A stretch of DNA of 64,000 nt from Ptiloglossa arizonensis. Lineage: Eukaryota; Arthropoda; Insecta; Hymenoptera; Colletidae. Shown in pieces: positions 46,240 through 59,559 of the stretch. Under the pieces are notes generated by a model that ran no database searches, was not told the DNA's origin, and worked only from the letters and a program-made list of their open reading frames with translations. Every line of letters begins with the position of its first letter. Position 1 is the first letter of the stretch. The stretch covers positions 310,001 through 374,000 of the forward strand of contig NW_027478903.1 of NCBI RefSeq assembly GCF_051014685.1. The letters run 5' to 3'. A program made the translations under genes and the position numbers.

Positions 46240-49030
46240 CATTCTGGTTAAGCGTTTGGAGCAGCAGAATTGCGAAATATTTTTTGCCTTCTCAGCCATT
46301 TCTTGGCTTCAAAGTCCCATATCTCGCGAACGGATTGACCTAACCCAAAAATTCCTATTGCATCTGAAAGTAGAAACTCGTCCGATTATAACGGTATGTA
46401 TATTTTTTCCCTAGGCCATTCTGGTTAAGCTTTTGGAGCAGCAGAATTGTGAAAAATTTTTTGCCTTCTCTACCATTTCTTGGCTTCAAACTCCCATATC
46501 TCGCGAACGGATTGACCTAACCCAAAAATTCCTATTGCATCTGAAGGTAGAAACTCGCCCGATTACAACGATATGTGTATTTTTTCCCTAGGCCATTCTG
46601 GTTAAGCGTTTGGAGCAGCAGAATTGCGAAAAATTTTTTGCCTTCTCTACCATTTCTTACCTTCAAACTCCCATATCTCGCGAACGGATTGACCTAACCC
46701 AAAAATTCCTGTTGCATCTGAAAGTAGAAACTCGCCCGATTACAACGGTTTTTCTATTTTTTCCCTAGGCCATTCTGGTTAAGCGTTTGGAGCAGCAGAA
46801 TTGTGAAAAATTTTTTGCCTTCTCTACCATTTCTTGGCTTCAAACTCCCATATCTCGCGAACGGATTGATCTAACCCAAAAATTCCTATTGCATCTGAAG
46901 GTAGAAACTCGCCCGATTACAACGGTATGTGTATTTTTTCCCTAGGCCATTCTGGTTAAGCGTTTGGAGCAGCAGAATTGCGAACAATTTTTTGCCTTCT
47001 CTACCATTTTTTGGCTTCAAACTCCCATATCTCGCGAACGGATTGACCTAACCCAAAAATTCCTATTGCATCTGAAAGTAGAAACTCGCCCGATTATAAC
47101 GGTATGTATATTTTTTCCCTAGGCCATTCTGGTTAAGCTTTTGGAGCAGCAGAATTGTGAAAAATTTTTTGCCTTCTCTACCATTTCTTGGCTTCAAACT
47201 CCCATATCTCGCGAACGGATTGACCTCACCCAAAAATTCCTATTGCATCTGAAGGTAGAAACTCGCCCGATTACAACGATATGTGTATTTTTTCCCTAGG
47301 CCATTCTGGTTAAGCGTTTGGAGCAGCAGAATTGCGAAAAATTTTTTGCCTTCTCAACCATTTCTTGGCTTCAAACTCCCATATCTCGCGAACGGATTGA
47401 CCTAACCCAAAAATTCCTATTGCATCTGAAGGTAGAAACTCGCCCGATTACAACGGTGTGTGTATTTTTTCCCTAGGCCATTCTGGTTAAGCGTTTGGAG
47501 CAGCAGAATTGCGAAAAATTTTTTGCCTTCTCTAGCATTTTTTGGCTTCAAACTCCCATATCTCGCGAACGGATTGACCTAACCCAAAAATTCCTATTGC
47601 ATCTGAAAGTAGAACCTCGCCCGATTATAACGGTATGTGTATTTTTTCCCTATGGCATTCTGGTTAAGCGTTTGGAGCAGCAGAAGTGCGAAAAATTTGT
47701 TGTCTGCTCAACCATTTCTTAGCTTCAAACTCCCATATATCGCGAACGGATTGACCTAACCCAAAAATTCCTGTTGCATCTGAAAGTAGAAACTCGCCCG
47801 ATTACAACGGTTTTTCTACTTTTTCCCTAGGCCATTCTGGTTAAGCGTTTGGAGCAGCAGAATTGTGAAATATTTTTTGCCTTCTCTACCATTTCTTGGC
47901 CTCAAACTCCCATATCTCGCGAACGGATTGACCTAACCCAAAAATTCCTATTGCATCTGAAGGTAGAAACTCGCCCGATTACAACGGTGTGTGTAATTTT
48001 TCCCTAGGCCATTCTGGTTAAGCGTTTGGAGCAGCAGAATTGCGAAAAATTTTTTGCCTTCTCAACCATTTCTTGGCTTCAAAGTCCCATATCTCGCGAA
48101 CGGATTGACCTAACCCAAAAATTCCTATTGCATCTGAAAGTAGAAACTCGTCCGATTATAACGGTATGTATATTTTTTCCCTAGGCCATTCTGGTTAAGC
48201 TTTTGGAGCAGCAGAATTGTGAAAAATTTTTTGCCTTCTCTACCATTTCTTGGCTTCAAACTCCCATATCTCGCGAACGGATTGACCTAACCCAAAAATT
48301 CCTATTGCATCTGAAGGTAGAAACCCGCCCGATTACAACGATATGTGTATTTTTTCCCTAGGCCATTCTGGTTAAGCGTTTGGAGCAGCAGAATTGCGAA
48401 AAATTTTTTGCCTTCTCTACCATTTCTTAGCTTCAAACTCCCATATCTCGCGAACGGATTGACCTAACCCAAAAATTCCTGTTGCATCTGAAAGTAGAAA
48501 CTCGCCCGATTACAACGGTTTTTCTATTTTTTCCCTAGACCATTCTGGTTAAGCGTTTGGAGCAGCAGAATTGTGAAAAATTTTTTGCCTTCTCTACCAT
48601 TTCTTGGCTTCAAACTCCCATATCTCGCGAACGGATTGATTTAACCCAAAAATTCCTGTTGCATCTGAAAGTAGAAACTCGCCCGATTACAACGGTTTTT
48701 CTATTTTTTCCCTAGGCCAATCTGGTTAAGCGTTTGGAGAAGCAGAATTGTGAAAAATTTTTTGCCTTCTCTACCATTTCTTGGCTTCAAACTCCCATAT
48801 CTCGCGAACGGATTGACCTAACCCAAAAATTCCTATTGCATCTGAAGGTAGAAACTCGCCCGATTACAACGGTATGTGTATTTTCTCCCTAGGCCATTCT
48901 GGTTAAGCGTTTGGAGCAGCAGAATTGCGAAAAATTTTTTGCCTTCTCTACCATTTTTTGGCTTCAAACTCCCATATCTCGCGAACGGATTGACCTAACC
49001 CAAAAATTCCTATTGCATCTGAAAGTAGAA
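46240..49030. repeat. Block K2, copy 1 (about 2.8 kb)
   Basis: About 16 monomers that reappear at 52787-55576 at offset 6547 (37 x 177 minus two bases). Shared rare variants include 'gcgaaatattttttg' (46271 region), 'cgaacaattttttg' (46981, 53528), 'ccctatggcattc', 'ttgtctgctcaacc' and 'gattgatttaaccc'. An internal ten-monomer echo is also present: the 'cgtccgattataacggtatgta' type occurs near 46380 and 48150. Confidence 0.75.
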
Positions 49031-50994
49031 ACTCGCCCGATTATAACGGTATGTATATTTTTTCCCTAGGCCATTCTGGTTAAGCTTTTGGAGCAGCAGA
49101 ATTGTGAAAAATTTTTTGCCTTCTCTACCATTTCTTGGCTTCAAACTCCCATATCTCGCGAACGGATTGACCTAACCCAAAAATTCCTATTGCATCTGAA
49201 GGTAGAAACTCGCCCGATTACAACGATATGTGTATTTTTTCCCTAGGCCATTCTGGTTAAGCGTTTGGAGCAGCAGAATTGCGAAAAATTTTTTGCCTTC
49301 TCAACCATTTCTTGGCTTCAAACTCCCATATCTCGCGAACGGATTGACCTAACCCAAAAATTCCTATTGCATCTGAAGGTAGAAACTCGCCCGATTACAA
49401 CGGTATGTGTATTTTTTCCCTAGGCCATTCTGGTTAAGCGTTTGGAGCAACAGAATTGCGAAAAATTTTTTGCCTTCTCTAGCATTTTTTGGCTTCAAAC
49501 TCCCATATCTCGCGAACGGATTGACCTAACCCAAAAATTCCTATTGCATCTGAAAGTAGAACCTCGCCCGATTATAACGGTATGTGTATTTTTTCCCTAT
49601 GCCATTCTGGTTAAGCGTTTGGAGCAGCAGAAGTGCGAAAAATTTTTTGCCTTCTCAACCATTTCTTGGCTTCAAACTCCCATATCTCGCGAACGGATTG
49701 ACCTAACCCAAAAATTCCTATTGCATCTGAAGGTAGAAACTCGCCCGATTACAACGGTATGTGTATTTTTTCCCTAGGCCATTCTGGTTAAGCGTTTGGA
49801 GCAGCAGAATTGCGAAAAATTTTTTGCCTTCTCTAGCATTTTTTGGCTTCAAACTCCCATATCTCGCGAACGGATTGACCTAACCCAAAAATTCCTATTG
49901 CATCTGAAAGTAGAAACTCGCCCGATTATAACGGTATGTATATTTTTTCCCTAGGCCATTCTGGTTAAGCTTTTGGAGCAGCAGAATTGTGAAAAATTTT
50001 TTGCCTTCTCTACCATTTCTTGGCTTCAAACTCCCATATCTCGCGAACGGATTGACCTAACCCAAAAATTCCTATTGCATCTGAAAGTAGAAACTCGCCC
50101 GATTATAACGGTATGTGTATTTTTTCCCTATGCCATTCTGGTTAAGCGTTTGGAGCAGCAGAAGTGCGAAAAATTTGTTGTCTTCTCAACCATTTCTTAG
50201 CTTCAAACTCCCATATCTCGCGAACGGATTGACCTAACCCAAAAATTCCTGTTGCATCTTAAAGTAGAAACTCGCCCGATTACAACGGTTTTTCTACTTT
50301 TTCCCTAGGCCATTCTGGTTAAGCGTTTGGAGCAGCAGAATTGCGAAAAATTGTTTGCCTTCTCTACCATTTTTTGGCTTCAAACTCCCATATCTCGCGA
50401 ACGGATTGACCTAACCCAAAAATTCCTATTGCATCTGAAAGTAGAAACTCGCCCGATTATAACGGTATGTGTATTTTTTCCCTAGGCCATTCTGGTTAAG
50501 CGTTTGGAGCAGCAGAAGTGCGAAAAATTTGTTGTCTTCTCAACCATTTCTTAGCTTCAAACTCCCATATCTCGCGAACGGATTGACCTAACCCAAAAAT
50601 TCCTGTTGCTTCTGAAAGTAGAAACTCGCCCGATTACAACGGTTTTTCTATTTTTTCCCTAGGCCATTCTGGTTAAGCGTTTGGAGCAGCAGAAGTGCGA
50701 AAAATTTGTTGTTTTCTCAACCATTTCTTAGCTTCAAACTCCCATATCTCGCGAACGGATTGACCTAACCCAAAAATTCCTATTGCATCTGATGGTAGAA
50801 ACTCGCCCGATTACAACGGTATGTGTAATTTTTCCCTAGGCCATTCTGGTTAAGCGTTTGGAGCAGCAGAATTGCGAAAAATTTTTTGCCTTCTCAACCA
50901 TTTCTTGGCTTCAAAGTCCCATATCTCGCGAACGGATTGACCTAACCCAAAAATTCCTATTGCATCTGAAAGTAGAAACTCGCCCGATTACAAC
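49031..50994. repeat. Block K3: linking mosaic
   Basis: Eleven monomers between the two K2 copies. The 'ccctatgcc' / 'gcatcttaaag' / 'tctactttttccc' series near 50127-50300 matches that at 45171-45350 at offset 4956 (28 monomers). Between 49442 and 49777 two variants (TAG replaced by TAT in one unit, and TGG retained in the next) leave a 336-bp open frame; this is a by-product of variant order, not evidence for a gene. Confidence 0.65.
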
Positions 50995-51878
50995 GGTATT
51001 TGTATTTTTTCCCTAGGCCATTCTGGTCAAGCTTTTGGAGCAGCAGAATTGTGAAAAATTTTTTGCCTTCTCTACCATTTCTTGGCTTCAAACTCCCATA
51101 TCTCGCGAACGGATTGACCTAACCCAAATATTCCTATTGCATCTGATGGTAGAAACTCGCCCGATTACAACGATATGTGTATTTTTTCCCTAGGCCATTC
51201 TGGTTAAGCGTTTGGAGCAGCAGAATTGCGAAAAATTTTTTGCCTTCTCAACCATTTCTTGGCTTCAAACTCCCATATCTCGCGAACGGATTGACCTAAT
51301 CCAAAAATTCCTATTGCATCTGAAAGTAGAAACTCGCCCGATTGTAACGGTATGTGTATTTTTTCCCTAGGCCATTCTGGTTAAGCGTTTGGAGCAGCAG
51401 AAGTGCGATAAATTTGTTGTCTTCTCAACCATTTCTTAGCTTCAAACTCCCATATCTCGCGAACGGATTGACCTAACCCAAAAATTCCTGTTGCATCTGA
51501 AAGTAGAAACTCGCCCGCTTACAACGGTTTTTCTATTTTTCCCTAGGCCATTCTGGTTAAGCGTTTGGAGCAGCAGAAGTGCGAAAAATTTGTTGTCTTC
51601 TCAACCATTTCTTAGCTTCAAACTCCCATATCTCGCGAACGGATTGACCTAACCCAAAAATTCCTGTTGCATCTGAAAGTAGAAACTCGCCCGATTACAA
51701 CGGTTTTTCTATTTTTTCCCTAGGCCATTCTGGTTAAGCGTTTGGAGCAGCAGAATTGTGAAAAATTTTTTGCCTTCTCAACCATTTCTTGGCTTCAAAT
51801 TCCCATATCTCGCGAACGGATTGAACTAACCCAAAAATTCCTATTGCATCTCAAAGTAGAAACTCGCCCGATTACAAC
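50995..51878. repeat. 5-monomer tandem duplication, unit 1 (884 bp)
   Basis: Begins with 'ggtatttgtatt' and includes 'aacccaaatattcc', 'gatggtagaaac', 'gattgtaacgg' and 'gtgcgataaatttg' variants. One T is missing from the T-run near 51541, so the unit is 884 rather than 885 bp. An immediate copy follows. Confidence 0.85.
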
Positions 51879-52762
51879 GGTATTTGTATTTTTTCCCTAG
51901 GCCATTCTGGTTAAGCTTTTGGAGCAGCAGAATTGTGAAAAATTTTTTGCCTTCTCTACCATTTCTTGGCTTCAAACTCCCATATCTCGCGAACGGATTG
52001 ACCTAACCCAAATATTCCTATTGCATCTGATGGTAGAAACTCGCCCGATTACAACGATATGTGTATTTTTTCCCTAGGCCATTCTGGTTAAGCGTTTGGA
52101 GCAGCAGAATTGCGAAAAATTTTTTGCCTTCTCAACCATTTCTTGGCTTCAAACTCCCATATCTCGCGAACGGATTGACCTAATCCAAAAATTCCTATTG
52201 CATCTGAAAGTAGAAACTCGCCCGATTGTAACGGTATGTGTATTTTTTCCCTAGGCCATTCTGGTTAAGCGTTTGGAGCAGCAGAAGTGCGATAAATTTG
52301 TTGTCTTCTCAACCATTTCTTAGCTTCAAACTCCCATATCTCGCGAACGGATTGACCTAACCCAAAAATTCCTGTTGCATCTGAAAGTAGAAACTCGCCC
52401 GCTTACAACGGTTTTTCTATTTTTCCCTAGGCCATTCTGGTTAAGCGTTTGGAGCAGCAGAAGTGCGAAAAATTTGTTGTCTTCTCAACCATTTCTTAGC
52501 TTCAAACTCCCATATCTCGCGAACGGATTGACCTAACCCAAAAATTCCTGTTGCATCTGAAAGTAGAAACTCGCCCGATTACAACGGTTTTTCTATTTTT
52601 TCCCTAGGCCATTCTGGTTAAGCGTTTGGAGCAGCAGAATTGTGAAAAATTTTTTGCCTTCTCAACCATTTCTTGGCTTCAAATTCCCATATCTCGCGAA
52701 CGGATTGAACTAACCCAAAAATTCCTATTGCATCTCAAAGTAGAAACTCGCCCGATTACAAC
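51879..52762. repeat. 5-monomer tandem duplication, unit 2 (884 bp)
   Basis: A copy of the preceding 884 bp including its one-base deletion (near 52424) and the 'gtgcgataaatttg' variant (51407 and 52291). It ends where 'ggtgtgtgtaattttt' (52763) replaces 'ggtatttgtatttttt'. Sharing of the deletion shows that the deletion preceded the duplication. Confidence 0.85.
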
Positions 52763-52786
52763 GGTGTGTGTAATTTTTCCCTAGGC

Positions 52787-55576
52787 CATTCTGGTTAAGC
52801 GTTTGGAGCAGCAGAATTGCGAAATATTTTTTGCCTTCTCAACCATTTCTTGGCTTCAAAGTCCCATATCTCGCGAACGGATTGACCTAACCCAAAAATT
52901 CCTATTGCATCTGAAAGTAGAAACTCGTCCGATTATAACGGTATGTATATTTTTTCCCTAGGCCATTCTGGTTAAGCTTTTGGAGCAGCAGAATTGTGAA
53001 AAATTTTTTGCCTTCTCTACCATTTCTTGGCTTCAGACTCCCATATCTCGCGAACGGATTGACCTAACCCAAAAATTCCTATTGCATCTGAAGGTAGAAA
53101 CTCGCCCGATTACAGCGATATGTGTATTTTTTCCCTAGGCCATTCTGGTTAAGCGTTTGGAGCAGCAGAATTGCGAAAAATTTTTTGCCTTCTCTACCAT
53201 TTCTTAGCTTCAAACTCCCATATCTCGCGAACGGATTGACCTAACCCAAAAATTCCTGTTGCATCTGAAAGTAGAAACTCGCCCGATTACAACGGTTTTT
53301 CTATTTTTTCCCTAGGCCATTCTGGTTAAGCGTTTGGAGCAGCAGAATTGTGAAAAATTTTTTGCCTTCTCTACCATTTCTTGGCTTCAAACTCCCATAT
53401 CTCGCGAACGGATTGATCTAACCCAAAAATTCCTATTGCATCTGAAGGTAGAAACTCGCCCGATTACAACGGTATGTGTATTTTTTCCCTAGGCCATTCT
53501 GGTTAAGCGTTTGGAACAGCAGAATTGCGAACAATTTTTTGCCTTCTCTACCATTTTTTGGCTTCAAACTCCCATATCTCGCGAACGGATTGACCTAACC
53601 CAAAAATTCCTATTGCATCTGAAAGTAGAAACTCGCCCGATTATAACGGTATGTATATTTTTTCCCTAGGCCATTCTGGTTAAGCTTTTGGAGCAGCAGA
53701 ATTGTGAAAAATTTTTTGCCTTCTCTACCATTTCTTGGCTTCAAACTCCCATATCTCGCGAACGGATTGACCTAACCCAAAAATTCCTATTGCATCTGAA
53801 GGTAGAAACTCGCCCGATTACAACGATATGTGTATTTTTTCCCTAGGCCATTCTGGTTAAGCGTTTGGAGCAGCAGAATTGCGAAAAATTTTTTGCCTTC
53901 TCAACCATTTCTTGGCTTCAAACTCCCATATCTCGCGAACGGATTGACCTAACCCAAAAATTCCTATTGCATCTGAAGGTAGAAACTCGCCCGATTACAA
54001 CGGTGTGTGTATTTTTTCCCTAGGCCATTCTGGTTAAGCGTTTGGAGCAGCAGAATTGCGAAAAATTTTTTGCCTTCTCTAGCATTTTTTGGCTTCAAAC
54101 TCCCATATCTCGCGAACGGATTGACCTAACCCAAAAATTCCTATTGCATCTGAAAGTAGAACCTCGCCCGATTATAACGGTATGTGTATTTTTTCCCTAT
54201 GGCATTCTGGTTAAGCGTTTGGAGCAGCAGAAGTGCGAAAAATTTGTTGTCTGCTCAACCATTTCTTAGCTTCAAACTCCCATATCTCGCGAACGGATTG
54301 ACCTAACCCAAAAATTCCTGTTGCATCTGAAAGTAGAAACTCGCCCGATTACAACGGTTTTTCTACTTTTTCCCTAGGCCATTCTGGTTAAGCGTTTGGA
54401 GCAGCAGAATTGTGAAAAATTTTTTGCCTTCTCTACCATTTCTTGGCTTCAAACTCCCATATCTCGCGAACGGATTGACCTAACCCAAAAATTCCTATTG
54501 CATCTGAAGGTAGAAACTCGCCCGATTACAACGGTGTGTGTAATTTTTCCCTAGGCCATTCTGGTTAAGCGTTTGGAGCAGCAGAATTGCGAAAAATTTT
54601 TTGCCTTCTCAACCATTTCTTGGCTTCAAAGTCCCATATCTCGCGAACGGATTGACCTAACCCAAAAATTCCTATTGCATCTGAAGTAGAAACTCGTCCG
54701 ATTATAACGGTATGTATATTTTTTCCCTAGGCCATTCTGGTTAAGCTTTTGGAGCAGCAGAATTGTGAAAAATTTTTTGCCTTCTCTACCATTTCTTGGC
54801 TTCAAACTCCCATATCTCGCGAACGGATTGACCTAACCCAAAAATTCCTATTGCATCTGAAGGTAGAAACCCGCCCGATTACAACGATATGTGTATTTTT
54901 TCCCTAGGCCATTCTGGTTAAGCGTTTGGAGCAGCAGAATTGCGAAAAATTTTTTGCCTTCTCTACCATTTCTTAGCTTCAAACTCCCATATCTCGCGAA
55001 CGGATTGACCTAACCCAAAAATTCCTGTTGCATCTGAAAGTAGAAACTCGCCCGATTACAACGGTTTTTCTATTTTTTCCCTAGGCCATTCTGGTTAAGC
55101 GTTTGGAGCAGCAGAATTGTGAAAAATTTTTTGCCTTCTCTACCATTTCTTGGCTTCAAACTCCCATATCTCGCGAACGGATTGATTTAACCCAAAAATT
55201 CCTGTTGCATCTGAAAGTAGAAACTCGCCCGATTACAACGGTTTTTCTATTTTTTCCCTAGGCCAATCTGGTTAAGCGTTTGGAGCAGCAGAATTGTGAA
55301 AAATTTTTTGCCTTCTCTACCATTTCTTGGCTTCAAACTCCCATATCTCGCGAACGGATTGACCTAACCCAAAAATTCCTATTGCATCTGAAGGTAGAAA
55401 CTCGCCCGATTACAACGGTATGTGTATTTTCTCCCTAGGCCATTCTGGTTAAGCGTTTGGAGCAGCAGAATTGCGAAAAATTTTTTGCCTTCTCTACCAT
55501 TTTTTGGCTTCAAACTCCCATATCTCGCGAACGGATTGACCTAACCCAAAAATTCCTATTGCATCTGAAAGTAGAA
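52787..55576. repeat. Block K2, copy 2 (about 2.8 kb)
   Basis: Matches 46240-49030 at offset 6547, changing to 6546 after one A is lost at about 54685 ('ctgaagtagaaac'). Small differences include 'ctcaaccatttc' against 'ctcagccatttc' at the start and 'attacagcgat' near 53112. It diverges at about 55576, where 'agaacctcgcccg' replaces 'agaaactcgcccg'. Confidence 0.75.
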
Positions 55577-56970
55577 CCTCGCCCGATTATAACGGTATGT
55601 GTATTTTTTCCCTATGCCATTCTGGTTAAGCGTTTGGAGCAGCAGAAGTGCGAAAAATTTGTTCTCTGCTCAACCATTTCTTAGCTTCAAACTCCCATAT
55701 CTCGCGAACGGATTGACCTAACCCAAAAATTCCTGTTGCATCTGAAAGTAGAAACTCGCCCGATTACAACGGTTTTTCTACTTTTTCCCTAGGCCATTCT
55801 GGTTAAGCGTTTGGAGCAGCAGAATTGTGAAAAATTTTTTGCCTTCTCTACCATTTCTTGGCTTCAAACTCCCATATCTCGCGAACGGATTGACCTAACC
55901 CAAAAATTCCTATTGCATCTGAAAGTAGAAACTCGCCCGATTACAACGGTATGTGTATTTTCTCCCTAGGCCATTCTGGTTAAGCGTTTGGAGCAGCAGA
56001 ATTGCGAAAAATTTTTTGCCTTCTCTACCATTTCTTGGCTTCAAACTCCCATATCTCGCGAACGGATTTACCTAACCCAAAAATTCCTATTGCATCTGAA
56101 AGTAGAAACTCGCCCGATTACAACGGTATGTGTAATTTTTCCCTAGGCCATTCTGGTTAAGCGTTTGGAGCAGCAGAATTGCGAAAAATTTTTTGCCTCC
56201 TCTACAATTTTTTGGCTTCAAACTCCCATATCTCGCGAACGGATTGACCTAACCCAAAAATTCCTATTGCATCTGAAAGTAGAAACTCGCCCGATTATAA
56301 CGGTATGTGTATTTTTTCCCTAGGCCATTCTGGTTAAGCGTTTGGAGCAGCAGAATTGTGAAGAATTTTTTGCCTTCTCTACCATTTCTTGGCTTCAAAC
56401 TCCCATATCTCGCGAACGGATTGACCTAACCCAAAAATTCCTATTGCATCTGAAAGTAGAAACTCGCCCGATTATAACGGTATGTGTATTTTTTCCCTAG
56501 GCCATTCTGGTTAAGCGTTTGGAGCAGCAGAAGTGCGAAAAATTTGTTGTCTTCTCAACCATTTCTTAGCTTCAAACTCCCATATCTCGCGAACGGATTG
56601 ACCAAACCCAAAAATTCCTATTGCATGTGAAAGTAGAAACTCGCCCGATTACAACGGTATGTGTATTTTTTCCCTAGGCCATTCTGGTTAAGCGTTTGGA
56701 GCAGCAGAATTGCGAAAAATTTTTTGCCTTCTCTACCATTTCTTAGCCTCAAACTCCCATATCTCGCGAACGGATTGACCTAACCCAAAAATTCCTGTTG
56801 CATCTGAAAGTAGAAACTCGCCCGATTACAACGGTTTTTCTATTTTTTCCCTAGGCCATTCTGGTTAAGCGTTTGGAGCAGCAGAATTGTGAAAAATTTT
56901 TTGCCTTCTCTACCATTTCTTGGCTTCAAACTGCCATATCTCGCGAACGGATTGACCTAACCCAAAAATT
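55577..56970. repeat. Block K4: linking mosaic
   Basis: About eight standard monomers in an order not seen as one piece elsewhere. A 'gcatgtgaaag' monomer near 56626 is shared with 27249, 30257 and 34680 far upstream, and a 'gtgaagaatttttt' variant near 56357 with 25570, which indicates exchange or common descent across more than 20 kb of array. Confidence 0.6.
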
Positions 56971-59559
56971 CCTATTGCATCTGAAGGTAGAAACTCGCCC
57001 GATTACAACGATACGTGTATTTTTTCCCTAGGCCATTCTGGTTAAGCGTCTGGAGCAGCAGAATTGCGAAAAATTTTTTGCCTTCTCAACCATTTCTTGG
57101 CTTCAAACTCCCATATCTCGCGAACGGATTGACCTAATCCAAAAATTCCTATTGCATCTGAAAGTAGAAACTCGCCCGATTGTAACGGTATGTGTATTTT
57201 TTCCCTAGGCCATTCTGGTTAAGCGTTTGGAGCAGCAGAAGTGCGAAAAATTTGTTGTCTTCTCAACCATTTCTTAGCTTCAAACTCCCATATCTCGCGA
57301 ACGGATTGACCTAACCCAAAAATTCCTGTTGCATCTGAAAGTAGAAACTCGCCCGCTTACAACGGTTTTTCTATTTTTCCCTAGGCCATTCTGGTTAAGC
57401 GTTTGGAGCAGCAGAAGTGCGAAAAATTTGTTGTCTTCTCAACCATTTCTTAGCTTCAAACTCCCATATCTCGCGAACGGATTGACCTAACCCAAAAATT
57501 CCTGTTGCATCTGAAAGTAGAAACTCGCCCGATTACAACGGTTTTTCTATTTTTTCCCTAGGCCATTCTGGTTAAGCGTTTGGAGCAGCAGAATTGTGAA
57601 AAATTTTTTGCCTTCTCAACCATTTCCTGGCTTCAAATTCCCATATCTCGCGAACGGACTGAACTAACCCAAAAATTCCTATTGCATCTCAAAGTAGAAA
57701 CTCGCCCGATTACAACGGTGTGTGTAATTTTTCCCTAGGCCATTCTGGTTAAGCGTTTGGAGCAGCAGAATTGCGAAATATTTTTTGCCTTCTCAACCAT
57801 TTCTTGGCTTCAAAGTCCCATATCTCGCGAACGGATTGACCTAACCCAAAAATTCCTATTGCATCTGAAAGTAGAAACTCGTCCGATTATAACGGTATGT
57901 ATATTTTTTCCCTAGGCCATTCTGGTTAAGCTTTTGGAGCAGCAGAATTGTGAAAAATTTTTTGCCTTCTCTACCATTTCTTGGCTTCAAACTCCCATAT
58001 CTCGCGAACGGATTGACCTAACCCAAAAATTCCTATTGCATCTGAAGGTAGAAACCCGCCCGATTACAACGATATGTGTATTTTTTCCCTAGGCCATTCT
58101 GGTTAAGCGTTTGGAGCAGCAGAATTGCGAAAAATTTTTTGCCTTCTCTACCATTTCTTAGCTTCAAACTCCCATATCTCGCGAACGGATTGACCTAACC
58201 CAAAAATTCCTGTTGCATCTGAAAGTAGAAACTCGCCCGATTACAACGGTTTTTCTATTTTTTCCCTAGGCCAATCTGGTTAAGCGTTTGGAGCAGCAGA
58301 ATTGTGAAAAATTTTTTGCCTTCTCTACCATTTCTTGGCTTCAAACTCCCATATCTCGCGAACGGATTGACCTAACCCAAAAATTCCTATTGCATCTGAA
58401 GGTAGAAACTCGCCCGATTACAACGGTATGTGTATTTTCTCCCTAGGCCATTCTGGTTAAGCGTTTGGAGCAGCAGAATTGCGAAAAATTTTTTGCCTTC
58501 TCTACCATTTTTTGGCTTCAAACTCCCATATCTCGCGAACGGATTGACCTAACCCAAAAATTCCTAATGCATCTGAAAGTAGAAGCTCGCCCGATTATAA
58601 CGGTATGTATATTTTTTCCCTAGGCCATTCTGGTTAAGCTTTTGGAGCAGCAGAATTGTGAAAAATTTGTTGCCTTCTCTACCATTTCTTGGCTTCAAAC
58701 TCCCATATCTCGCGAACGGATTGACCTAACCCAAAAATTCCTATTGCATCTGAAGGTAGAAACTCGCCCGATTACAACGATATGTGTATTTTTTCCCTAG
58801 GCCATTCTGGATAAGCGTTTGGAGCAGCAGAATTGCGAAAAATTTTTTGCCTTCTCAACCATTTCTTGGCTTCAAACTCCCATATCTCGCGAACGGATTG
58901 ACCTAACCCAAAAATTCCTATTGCATCTGAAGGTAGAAACTCGCCCGATTACAACGGTATGTGTATTTTTTCCCTAGGCCATTCTGGTTAAGCGTTTGGA
59001 GCAGCAGAATTGCGAAAAATTTTTTGCCTTCTCTAGCATTTTTTGGCTTCAAACTCCCATATCTCGCGAACGGATTGACCTAACCCAAAAATTCCTATTG
59101 CATCTGAAAGTAGAACCTCGCCCGATTATAACGGTATGTGTATTTTTTCCCTATGCCATTCTGGTTAAGCGTTTGGAGCAGCAGAAGTGCGAAAAATTTG
59201 TTGTCTGCTCAACCATTTCTTAGCTTCAAACTCCCATATCTCGCGAACGGATTGACCTAACCCAAAAATTCCTGTTGCATCTGAAAGTAGAAACTCGCCC
59301 GATTACAACGGTTTTTCTACTTTTTCCCTAGGCCATTCTGGTTAAGCGTTTGGAGCAGCAGAATTGTGAAAAATTTTTTGCCTTCTCTACCATTTCTTGG
59401 CTTCAAACTCCCATATCTCGCGAACGGATTGACCTAACCCAAAAATTCCTATTGCATCTGAAAGTAGAAACTCGCCCGATTACAACGGTATGTGTAATTT
59501 TTCCCTAGGCCATTCTGGTTAAGCGTTTGGAGCAGCAGAATTGCGAAAAATTTTTTGCC
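56971..59559. repeat. Block K5: 28- and 17-monomer-offset copies
   Basis: The stretch 56971-58262 repeats about 52017-53308 at offset 4954 (28 x 177 minus two), including the shortened T-run (57378) and 'gcgaaatattttttg'. From 58263 to about 58570 it follows 55255-55562 at offset 3008 ('ggccaatctgg' 55261 and 58269; 'tattttctccc'). From about 58600 it again follows 53646 onward at offset 4954. It is therefore a chimera of at least two sources with clean, in-register switches. Confidence 0.7.
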
